The position numbers were made by a program, and so were the translations under genes. A stretch of DNA of 7,091 bases from DATELY01 sp040513115. GTDB lineage: Bacteria; Pseudomonadota; Gammaproteobacteria; Steroidobacterales; Steroidobacteraceae. The notes under the pieces are model-generated. The model worked only from the letters and a program-made list of their open reading frames with translations, did not search any database and was not told where the DNA came from. This document shows positions 1 through 6,000 of the stretch, piece by piece. The stretch covers positions 1-7,091 of the forward strand of contig JBEVDW010000595.1 in the NCBI GenBank assembly GCA_040513115.1, given 5' to 3'. How positions within the stretch are numbered: the stretch's first letter is position 1; the number at the start of each line of letters is the position of its first letter.

Positions 1-119
1 AAAAGCACAGCACGATCTTCAGACGGCCAGTGGAATGTTGAAAACAACCTGGGAGGGTTGCCCAAGTCGGCGAAAAGTACCCCGTTGGTTACTGCGATCA
101 GAATTTCAACGAGAACGGG
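1..119. other. Unassigned edge sequence
   Basis: This is downstream of the third small gene on the minus strand. One minus-strand frame is open to the window edge without a start, but I recognise no protein in it. There is no convincing terminator: a GTTG/CAAC four-base stem near 37-48 is too short. Confidence 0.4.
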
Positions 120-316
120 CTACTTACATGCGATGTTCTTAGCCACCAATTCCAGTTCAACCGCAACAACCTGCGTTTCATGGCAGTTCAGAAACTCGGG
201 TAGGTGCACACTGGAATCAATGGGAACCGCGACGGTACGCCCTTCATCGAGATTGGTAAGTGCGCGAGAATGTAGCTCGGGCCCCGTCGCAGTTAAAAAA
301 AGCCCACGTTATCCAT
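120..316 (-). pseudogene. Small unrecognised gene (third of cluster) with a frame break at a T7 run
   Basis: I do not recognise the family. Translation would start at the ATG at 314-316, preceded at five bases by a perfect AAGGAGGT (322-329). The zero frame gives only MDNVGFF and then stops at TAA. If the reading frame moves back one base at the run of seven T (295-301 on the plus strand), it stays open for 58 more codons to TAG at 120. The result is a 65-residue protein whose tail looks like real protein (LDEGRTVAVPIDSS, then LPEFLNCHETQVVAVELELV, ending NIACK). It has no membrane segment or signal peptide, and its predicted fold would be mixed alpha/beta. The start overlaps the stop of the gene before it (ATGGATAA), so the two were probably translationally coupled. 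The simplest reading is loss of one T from a homopolymer, by decay or by sequencing error. Programmed or transcriptional slippage is the less likely alternative. Confidence 0.5.
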
Positions 317-580
317 GGGCCACCTCCTTGTGAGTCCTTGCTTCCATCCGCTGAACTTCGCCTGAGATGCGGTTCAGGTCGGTCGCGATCTCAGCCAGGC
401 GCGTGTAGGCGGTATTCAGCGCCTAGGTGGCGATCGCAATCCTTGTCGAAGTCGATGGGAATCGCGAGTGACCGCAACAAGGGCCATGGCCCCGAACAGC
501 TCGCCGCGCTGATCCTCAATGCGCTCGGTGATGGACTTGGTTGCCGCGGCCGCTGTGGCCATGTGCGTTCCGTCAGGCAT
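309..580 (-). pseudogene. Small unrecognised gene (second of cluster), frameshifted
   Basis: I cannot name the family. The ATG at 578-580 follows a GGAGGT (586-591) by five bases, and its first residues are MPDGTHMATAAAATKSITER. The frame continues through IEDQRGELFGAMALVAVTRD and stops at TGA (416-418), giving 54 residues. A second frame, displaced as by one lost base, opens at about 422 with ALNTAYTRLAEIATDLNRIS. It continues to QRMEARTHKEVAHG and stops at TAA (309-311). Both pieces are helix-like and charged, and they join into about 90 residues, so I read this as one gene broken between about 422 and 450. A TAG at 423-425 lies just upstream in the second frame, which limits where the break can be. 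The stop overlaps the start of the next small gene. The first piece alone could still be an expressed short protein. Confidence 0.5.
322..329 (-). promoter_or_regulatory. Ribosome binding site of the third small gene
   Basis: AAGGAGGT on the minus strand, an essentially full anti-16S match, five bases before the ATG at 314-316. It lies inside the end of the preceding gene. It is the best ribosome binding site in the window, although it serves a frame that stops after seven codons, so the downstream frame break is probably recent or is bypassed. Confidence 0.65.
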
Positions 581-582
581 GG
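568..582. repeat. 15-bp direct repeat, copy 1 (start of second small gene)
   Basis: TTCCGTCAGGCATGG on the plus strand, identical to 741-755. On the minus strand it spans the start codon and the first codons (MPDG). It could mark duplication of the start region or a common origin of the two genes. Beyond these bases the two proteins are not obviously alike. Confidence 0.7.
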
Positions 583-585
583 CAC

Positions 586-591
586 ACCTCC
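586..591 (-). promoter_or_regulatory. Ribosome binding site of the second small gene
   Basis: GGAGGT on the minus strand, five bases before the ATG at 578-580. It decides the start: an ATG six codons upstream (596-598) would put this site inside the reading frame. Confidence 0.65.
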
Positions 592-594
592 AGG

Positions 595-753
595 TCAATC
601 AGGGCCCTGGATGCGCTGTTCGCGGGCAAGGTCGCGAGCTTGCGCCAGTAGACACAGTGCTTCGCAGTAGTCAGCGCGGTGAATCAGATCTTGGACTTCG
701 TCCAGCACATCGCGCAGCCCGAGCGATGAGGGCGTGGGATTTCCGTCAGGCAT
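595..753 (-). CDS. Hypothetical 52-residue protein (first of small cluster)
   Basis: This is an intact short frame starting MPDGNPTPSSLGLRDVLDEV and ending DLAREQRIQGPD, with TGA at 595-597. I do not recognise it. After a short Pro/Ser head the rest looks like one or two amphipathic helices (QDLIHRADYCEALCLLAQAR), with two cysteines and many acidic and basic residues. There is no signal peptide or transmembrane segment, so it is probably cytoplasmic. Its stop lies 14 bases before the start of the next gene and next to that gene's ribosome binding site, which fits an operon. Its own start has only a weak upstream GAGAG. The 15 bases around the ATG (CCATGCCTGACGGAA) are identical to those around the next gene's start, so both proteins begin MPDG. 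It is supported by the helical pattern, the operon spacing and the shared start context, but it is short enough that chance cannot be excluded. Confidence 0.5.
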   Translation of the reverse strand: MPDGNPTPSSLGLRDVLDEVQDLIHRADYCEALCLLAQARDLAREQRIQGPD

Positions 754-755
754 GG
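741..755. repeat. 15-bp direct repeat, copy 2 (start of first small gene)
   Basis: This is the second copy of the repeat at 568-582, again spanning the ATG and first codons of a minus-strand small gene. The 173-base period equals one small gene plus its spacer. Confidence 0.7.
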
Positions 756-849
756 TTGTAACTCTCAGGGCAGGTTGATGAGTCAGAGCCGTGGCCGATG
801 TTGTTACACCGACGGTGGCTCACCTTGCTTCTGAGAAGCCTTGCTAGGC

Positions 850-869
850 CTTCCGTACAGCTTCCGTAC
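850..869. repeat. Tandem 9-bp repeat, 11-bp period
   Basis: CTTCCGTAC occurs twice, separated by AG. The 11-base spacing is about one helical turn, so both copies would face the same side of the DNA. A protein-binding pair, such as a regulator or recombinase arm site, is possible but unproven. Confidence 0.55.
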
Positions 870-886
870 GAGTCGACGAAAACCTT

Positions 887-895
887 AAAAAGAAG
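887..895 (-). terminator. Possible T-tract terminator after tRNA-Ser
   Basis: The minus strand reads CTTCTTTTT directly after the encoded CCA. There is no separate hairpin. The acceptor/T-arm helix of the tRNA is the only structure upstream, so termination here is only suggested. Confidence 0.3.
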
Positions 896-987
896 TGGCG
901 GAGAGGGAGGGATTCGAACCCTCGTAGGGACGTAAGCCCTCAACCGATTTCGAGTCGGTGCCGTTATGACCGCTTCGGTACCTCTCC
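896..987 (-). tRNA. tRNA-Ser (anticodon CGA)
   Basis: The gene folds into a class II cloverleaf and reads UCG serine codons. The acceptor stem GGAGAGG (981-987) pairs with CCTCTCC (900-906). The discriminator is G and the CCA tail is encoded (896-898). The D arm is CCG...CGG. The anticodon stem ACCGA/TCGGT closes the loop CTCGAAA, placing the anticodon CGA at 950-952. A long variable arm (AGGG...CCCT), typical of serine tRNAs, is followed by the T arm GAGGG-TTCGAAT-CCCTC. All stems are intact, so the gene should be functional. Serine tRNA 3' ends are common integration targets, and the sequence beyond this end is accessory-like. Confidence 0.97.
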
Positions 988-998
988 GAGGGGGGCGG

Positions 999-1028
999 AT
1001 TGTGGGGGAACGGGGGTCAGTGCGTAAA
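999..1028 (-). promoter_or_regulatory. Weak candidate promoter for tRNA-Ser
   Basis: On the minus strand, TTTACG (1023-1028) and CACAAT (999-1004) are 18 bases apart and would start transcription a few bases before the tRNA 5' end. Both hexamers are poor matches. The placement is the main argument. Confidence 0.25.
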
Positions 1029-1045
1029 GAGGAGCGACTGCCTTA

Positions 1046-1064
1046 GCGCACTTCTGCGCACTTC
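1046..1064. repeat. Tandem 9-bp repeat downstream of tagH
   Basis: GCGCACTTC occurs at 1046-1054 and 1056-1064, separated by one T. It lies in the 104-base gap between the end of tagH and the tRNA. It could form only short stems with nearby GTGCG, and no T run follows, so I do not call a terminator. Confidence 0.6.
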
Positions 1065-1091
1065 AAGCTGTGGTGCGAAGCCAGCCAGCCG

Positions 1092-2498
1092 CTACTTCTT
1101 CTTTTTCGGCTCGCCCACCTTCTCCGCATACGCGCGCGCGAACTCCTCCGCGAAAATCGGCGGCAGGCCCTGTTCGTTGCGCTGGTTCAGGACCTGGTAG
1201 AACTCGATGTACAGGTCCCAGTACTTCATGCGGTTGGTCGCGCCCAGGAGAGGACCGCGCTTGAGACCGCGATCGAAGCGTTCCTGCAGTTCGCCGGGCT
1301 CGATGCGGTTCATCATTTCATCGATAGCGGACTGCACGGCACCGCCGAGCGCCTGCTGGTGCAATTTCAGATCGGCGAAGGAGCTGCGGATCGCCTCGAC
1401 GGGCCCGAGGTAGCGCGAGCTGTGCGCGTCGAGGAGCTTCAGCACGGCCTCATCCACGCTGGCCGAGAACTTCAACGGGTTGTTTTCCGTGGGCTGGATC
1501 GTGGTCTGTGACAGCCGCAGGCGGTTCTTGGTGTCGGAGCGGCTCTTGAGCGCTTCCATCAGGCCGAGGACCACTTCGCGGACCATCTGACCGGCAAGCG
1601 TCAGCACTGCGTTCTGGGCATCCATCGGCAGGGCCGTGGGATCGATTCCTGCGCCGCGGCAGAACGCGTCGAGACCATCGCCAGCCGTATCGGTTGCGCG
1701 GCGCGGCTTTTCGACCGGCGCCACCGGGGTCGGTGCTGCAGGAGTCGGGCTGGAGTCACGAGCCAACGCTGCCGGCGAACCGGGCACGCCCATCGTGCGG
1801 CGGTCGTACGGGCGCGTCTGCATCTGCCAGTCGTCGGACTTTTCAGGCGGGAGCGATTTCTTGTCGCGCGCGACGGTGCGCTGAGCTCCGTTGTCTGCCG
1901 TTTCCAGAAGCGAGGCGAACCCCTCGCGCATGGTGCCCAGCGCGGACTTGGCCTGTGGTACCTCGACCGACATGGAGTCGGAGAGCTCGAAGCCATGGGA
2001 GATGGGCGTCTGGCGTCGGATCGCCGACTCGCTGAGAAGGTCTGTGATATCCAGGTCTTCGCCGAGATCCTCGATCGTCGGTTCGATGACGCGCGGTTTG
2101 GGGGCGCGGCGCTTGTTGCCGGTGACGGCGGGCGGCGCGGGCATCTGGCCGCTTGCGTCGGGCGAGAAATCGTTGCGCTCATCGATGCTGACGAGGACCT
2201 CGTAGTCGCCGAAACGCAGGCGATCACCGTCACGCAGCGTGTAGGCGCCTTCGACCGAGATGGGTGTGTCCCCGCCATTCACGAACACGCCGTTGGTGCT
2301 GGTGTCCTCGAGCACCCATTGCCCGGCGCGAAAGACGACTTTCGCGTGATGGCTGGAGACGTAGCGATCCGGATCCGGGAGAATCCAGTCATTGTTCTGA
2401 GCACGGCCGATGCGGCCGCCCGTCACGCCGAATAGGCACGAGCTGCGCCGACCGAGCGCCTTGTATTGATCACTTATGACACGCAGTTTCAGCGCCAT
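1092..2498 (-). CDS. tagH: Type VI secretion-associated FHA domain protein TagH
   Basis: This is a cytoplasmic phosphothreonine-binding scaffold of the type VI secretion regulatory branch, 468 residues from the chosen start (MALKLRVISDQ). The N-terminal FHA domain (about 1-100) has the core motifs: G31-R32, S48-x-x-H51, N69-G70 and N74-G75. Residues 100-276 are a low-complexity linker, first acidic (IEDLGEDLDITDLL), then rich in Pro/Ala/Thr. Residues 277-468 match the C-terminal domain of the type VI FHA family, with TIQPTENNPLKFS, a HSSRYLGPVEAI stretch and GATNRMKYWDLYIEFY, and end in KKKK. A frame 31 codons longer exists, but the added residues look non-coding and the family begins near this Met. 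The ribosome binding site is weak. In the family, FHA proteins are known to act with a Ser/Thr kinase and phosphatase in secretion control. No such partner is in view, so this copy may be solitary or serve a distant locus. Confidence 0.88.
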   Translation of the reverse strand: MALKLRVISDQYKALGRRSSCLFGVTGGRIGRAQNNDWILPDPDRYVSSHHAKVVFRAGQWVLEDTSTNGVFVNGGDTPISVEGAYTLRDGDRLRFGDYEVLVSIDERNDFSPDASGQMPAPPAVTGNKRRAPKPRVIEPTIEDLGEDLDITDLLSESAIRRQTPISHGFELSDSMSVEVPQAKSALGTMREGFASLLETADNGAQRTVARDKKSLPPEKSDDWQMQTRPYDRRTMGVPGSPAALARDSSPTPAAPTPVAPVEKPRRATDTAGDGLDAFCRGAGIDPTALPMDAQNAVLTLAGQMVREVVLGLMEALKSRSDTKNRLRLSQTTIQPTENNPLKFSASVDEAVLKLLDAHSSRYLGPVEAIRSSFADLKLHQQALGGAVQSAIDEMMNRIEPGELQERFDRGLKRGPLLGATNRMKYWDLYIEFYQVLNQRNEQGLPPIFAEEFARAYAEKVGEPKKKK

Positions 2499-2608
2499 TG
2501 CAGGTGGGTCTCTCGCGCACGCCCAAACGGGCGTCGCTAATCGGCTGACGCTCCTGAGCTGGGCTATGTAATATGCCACGCAGACTAACAACCCGACCTC
2601 CGGCGGAT
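2499..2608. promoter_or_regulatory. Divergent promoter region, tagH / DUF1820 gene
   Basis: Two genes diverge from this gap, so both promoters should be here. For the plus strand, CTGACG (2545-2550) and TAATAT (2569-2574), 18 bases apart, are a modest candidate. If real, the transcript would begin near 2581, favouring the later DUF1820 start. No good minus-strand pair is visible, although a TTGTTA occurs near 2585-2590. Confidence 0.35.
2519..2534. repeat. 6-bp inverted repeat in tagH leader
   Basis: ACGCCC-AAAC-GGGCGT is a perfect palindromic pair 21 bases upstream of the tagH start. It could be an operator half-site pair or a small hairpin in the tagH leader. No regulator is recognised. 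Confidence 0.55.
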
Positions 2609-2935
2609 ATGGCAGCGAGTCACATTTTCAAAGTCGCTTTTGCTAACCAGGGCAAGGTCTTCGAAATCTATGCCCGTAAGGTGAGCCATGGCTCGCTGTT
2701 CGGTTTCATCGAGGTGGAAGAGCTGATTTTTGGCGAGCGGTCGGCGGTGGTCGTAGACCCCAGCGAAGAGAAGATCAAGGCCGAATTCGAGGGCGTCAAA
2801 CGCACTTTCCTGCCGATGCACTCCGTGCTGCGCATCGACGAGGTTCGCGAGCAGGGCGTGAGCAAGATCTCCACCCTCGAGGGCACCTCGAACGTCGCGC
2901 AGTTCCCGCTGATGTACTCCCCTGACAAGAAATAG
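2609..2935 (+). CDS. DUF1820 family protein
   Basis: This is a 108-residue protein from the chosen Met, recognised as the DUF1820 family, a conserved proteobacterial group of unknown function. Family hallmarks are visible: an opening strand (HIFKVAFANQGKVFEIYARK), then the segment FGFIEVEELIFGERSAVVVD, PSEEKIKAEFEGVKRTFLPM and HSVLRIDEV. The C-terminus is variable and ends NVAQFPLMYSPDKK. There is no signal or membrane segment, and the fold is probably small and mostly beta. An upstream ATG at 2573 would add 12 residues (MPRRLTTRPPAD), but this extension is unlike the family and overlaps the candidate -10 element. Neither start has a strong ribosome binding site. It lies 79 bases upstream of purL on the same strand and may share its transcript. 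Confidence 0.88.
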   Translation: MAASHIFKVAFANQGKVFEIYARKVSHGSLFGFIEVEELIFGERSAVVVDPSEEKIKAEFEGVKRTFLPMHSVLRIDEVREQGVSKISTLEGTSNVAQFPLMYSPDKK

Positions 2936-2968
2936 CTGACCGGGGTGGGTTCCGAGGCGCAGGAAGAG

Positions 2969-2974
2969 GATAAT
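2969..2974 (+). promoter_or_regulatory. Candidate -10 element for purL
   Basis: GATAAT, a five-of-six match to the -10 consensus, lies in the DUF1820-purL gap and would start transcription about 34 bases before purL. No matching -35 is seen, and no PurR-like palindrome is present, so this is only suggestive. Readthrough from the gene upstream is equally possible. Confidence 0.25.
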
Positions 2975-3014
2975 CCGGCGCCCGACACATCGAGCCTCAG
3001 AGCTCACGTAGCCA

Positions 3015-6000
3015 ATGCTCATTCTGCCCGGCGCGCCAGCACTCTCTTCCTTCCGTATCCAGAAACTTCTGAGCACGCTGCAAGCGCGCCACCCGCAGGT
3101 CCGGGGGTTGAGCTCCCGCTACCTGCACTTCGTCGAGCATCCGCAGCCGCTGTCCCCTGACGCGCGCAAGGTTCTGGAGGCGTTGCTTCGATACGGGCCT
3201 CGCATCGAGAACCCGCCGCTGAGTGGAACGACGCACGCGGTCATCGTCGTGCCGCGTGCCGGAACGATCTCGCCATGGTCCAGCAAGGCGACCGACATCG
3301 CCCATGTGTGCGGACTTAGCGGGATCGAACGGATCGAGCGCGGGATCGAGTACACGCTGGCAGGCGAGGGGCTCGACCGCTCCGCACTGCTGGCCGCGGC
3401 AGCGTTGCTGCACGATCGCATGACCGAGACGGTCGTCTTCACTGCGGTAGAGGTGGCGCAGCTCTTTCTTCATGAGACGCCAAAGCCGCTACGTCGCGTT
3501 CACATGCTCCAAGCAGGTCGGGCCGCACTCGTCGATGCGAATCGCGTGCTGGGCCTCGCGCTGTCTGAGGACGAGATCGACTATCTGCATGAGAGCTTCA
3601 CGCGGCTGAAGCGCGATCCCACCGACGTCGAGCTGATGATGTTCGCGCAGGCGAACTCCGAACACTGCCGCCACAAGATCTTCAATGCGGATTGGACGAT
3701 TGATGGTGTGCAGCAGCCGAAGTCGCTGTTCGCGATGATTCGCAACACGCATGCGCGTGCACCGCAGGGAGTGCTCTCGGCCTATCGCGACAATGCGGCT
3801 GTGATCGAAGGCGCGCAGGGTCAGCGTTGGTTTGCCGAGGCGAGCGATGGCTGTTATCGCGCGCACGACGAATCCATCGACATCCTGATGAAGGTCGAGA
3901 CTCACAACCATCCGACGGCGATCTCGCCGTTCCCCGGTGCTGCGACGGGCTCGGGTGGTGAGATTCGCGATGAAGGCGCGACGGGACGTGGTGCCAAGCC
4001 GAAAGCGGGGCTCGCGGGGTTTTCGGTTTCGAACTTGCGCATCCCAGGATTCGAACAGCCGTGGGAACGCGATTTCGGTCGCCCGGGCCGTATTGCCAGC
4101 GCGCTCGACATCATGATCGAAGGCCCGATCGGCGCCGCCGCGTTCAACAACGAATTCGGTCGGCCCAACATCTTCGGCTACTTCCGCACGTTCGAAATGG
4201 AGCTTGCGGCGCACGAGCGAGCGGGGCTGCGTGGTTATCACAAGCCCATCATGATCGCCGGCGGTCTGGGCAACGTGCGCCGGCAACACGTCGAAAAGTC
4301 GGACATTCCCGCGGGTGCGAAGATCGTCGTGCTCGGCGGTCCGGCGATGCTCATCGGCTTGGGCGGTGGTGCGGCCTCTTCGGTGGGTAGTGGCGCAAGC
4401 ACCGAAGAGCTCGACTTCGCCTCCGTGCAACGAGGCAATCCAGAGATCCAACGCCGCGCGCAGGAAGTGATCGACAGTTGCTGGTCACTCGGCGAAGCCA
4501 ATCCGATTCTGCTGATCCACGACGTCGGCGCGGGCGGTTTGTCGAACGCAATTCCTGAATCCATCGATCACAGCCATCGCGGCGGTCGTGTCGATCTGCG
4601 CAAGGTGTTGAGTCTCGAGCCCGGCATGTCGCCGCTCGAGATCTGGTGCAACGAGGCGCAGGAGCGCTATGTGCTGTTGATCGCAGCGGAGCACTTGGGA
4701 CGCTTTGCGCAGTTCTGCGAGCGCGAGCGCTGTCCGTATGCGGTCGTCGGCGAGATCACTGATGACGGCTGGTTGAAAGTCGAAGATCCGATGTTGCACG
4801 AGCCGCCGGTCGATGTGCCGCTGGAAGTGATTCTGGGAAAACCGCCGCGGATGCATCGCACCGTGCAGAGCCTGCCGGCGCTGCGCGATGACTTCGATGC
4901 GAGTGCAATCGATCTGCAAGAGGCCGCGTTGCGCGTATTGCGGCTGCCCGCAGTGGCCGACAAGAGCTTCCTCATCACCATCGGCGATCGTTCCGTTGGC
5001 GGCATGATCAGCCGCGATCAGATGGTGGGTCCGTGGCAGGTGCCGGTGAGCGATGTGGCTGTCACCGTGGCCGATTACTTTTCGACGGCGGGTGAAGCCA
5101 TGTCGATGGGCGAGCGCACGCCGCTCGCATTGCTCGATGCACCGGCGTCCGGTCGCATGGCGGTGGCCGAGGCGATCACGAACATTGCCGCTGCGGACAT
5201 CGCGAAGCTCAGTGACGTGCGCCTGTCGGCCAACTGGATGGCGGCTTGCGGTGAGCCGGGTGAAGACGCGGATCTGTATGCGACGGTGAAAGCCGTCGGC
5301 GAGGAGTTCTGTCCGGCGTTGGGCATTGCCATTCCGGTCGGCAAGGATTCGCTCTCGATGAAGACCCAATGGAACAACGTGGGGAGCGTAGACGGTCGCA
5401 CACGCAAGATGGTCGCGCCGCTTTCCTTGATCATCTCGGCGTTTGCTCCGGTGCAGGACGTGCGCCGTACGCTCACGCCACAACTGCGCACGGATCAAGG
5501 CGACACGATGTTGTTGCTGGTCGATCTGGGCGCAGGTCGCAATCGCCTCGGCGGTTCGGCGTTGGCGCAGGTCCACGGCCGCTTGGGCTCCGATGCGCCG
5601 GATTGCGAAGATGCTGAATCGCTGAAGCGATTCTTTGCCGCCATTAAGGAGTTGCGCTCGCAAGACCTGGTGCTGGCGTATCACGATCGCTCAGACGGTG
5701 GGTTGTTCGCCACGCTCGCGGAGATGGCGTTTGCAGGTCACTGCGGAGCGGACATCGCGCTCGACACGAAGAGCTCGAGCGCTGCTGCGCTCTTCAGCGA
5801 AGAGATCGGTGCCGTGTTACAGATTCGAGCGCTCGACAAGGAAGCGGTGGATGCGGTGCTCGCTAAACAGCGGCTCGCCGGGCTGTGCTCCAAGCTCGGC
5901 TCTGTGACGAAGGAAGACCGGATCCGCATTCGCATCAACGGCGCGGATGCGATCGATGCACCACGAACGCAGTTGCATCGGGCATGGTCTGACACGAGCT

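Larger units (their letters stand above)
754..895. other. Spacer between tRNA 3' end and the small-gene cluster
   Basis: I find no gene here. It contains a tandem repeat of CTTCCGTAC (850-858 and 861-869), a short GCTTC-TCA-GAAGC stem around 828-840, and a T-rich stretch directly after the tRNA. The promoter of the small-gene cluster should lie here, but I see no good -35/-10 pair. Confidence 0.4.

Noticed and set aside
260..670. Plus-strand frame of 136 codons, and others at 58-333 and 519-761
   Set aside because: They lie opposite the minus-strand small genes, have no ribosome binding site, and have an Arg/Ser-rich composition. The minus-strand reading has operon spacing and strong ribosome binding sites.
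746..943. Minus-strand frame of 65 codons running out of the tRNA
   Set aside because: It begins inside tRNA-Ser, and its N-terminus is translated tRNA (RVRIPPSPP). This is a common artefact.
1601..2278. Minus-strand frame of 225 codons overlapping tagH in another register
   Set aside because: The Ser/Arg/Pro-rich nonsense composition and the clear FHA protein in the overlapping frame explain it.
2936..3014. Purine-responsive element (PurR box or riboswitch) ahead of purL
   Set aside because: There is no PurR-like palindrome, and the gap is too short and unstructured for a riboswitch.
2585..3076. Minus-strand frame of 163 codons opposite the DUF1820 gene
   Set aside because: It is antisense to a conserved protein and extends into the purL start. 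It has no family resemblance.
4047..4056. GGATTCGAAC, matching the tRNA T-arm, as a possible second attachment site
   Set aside because: It is only ten bases and lies inside the conserved PurL segment PGFEQPW, so the match is chance.
3489..4451. Open frame of 320 codons on the minus strand inside purL
   Set aside because: This is a shadow of the conserved first synthase half. It has no motif or start signal of its own.
4485..5684. Open frame of 399 codons on the minus strand inside purL
   Set aside because: It is fully antisense to conserved PurL domains. Its composition (many Arg, His, Gln) is typical of a shadow frame in GC-rich DNA, and it has no ribosome binding site or recognisable domain.
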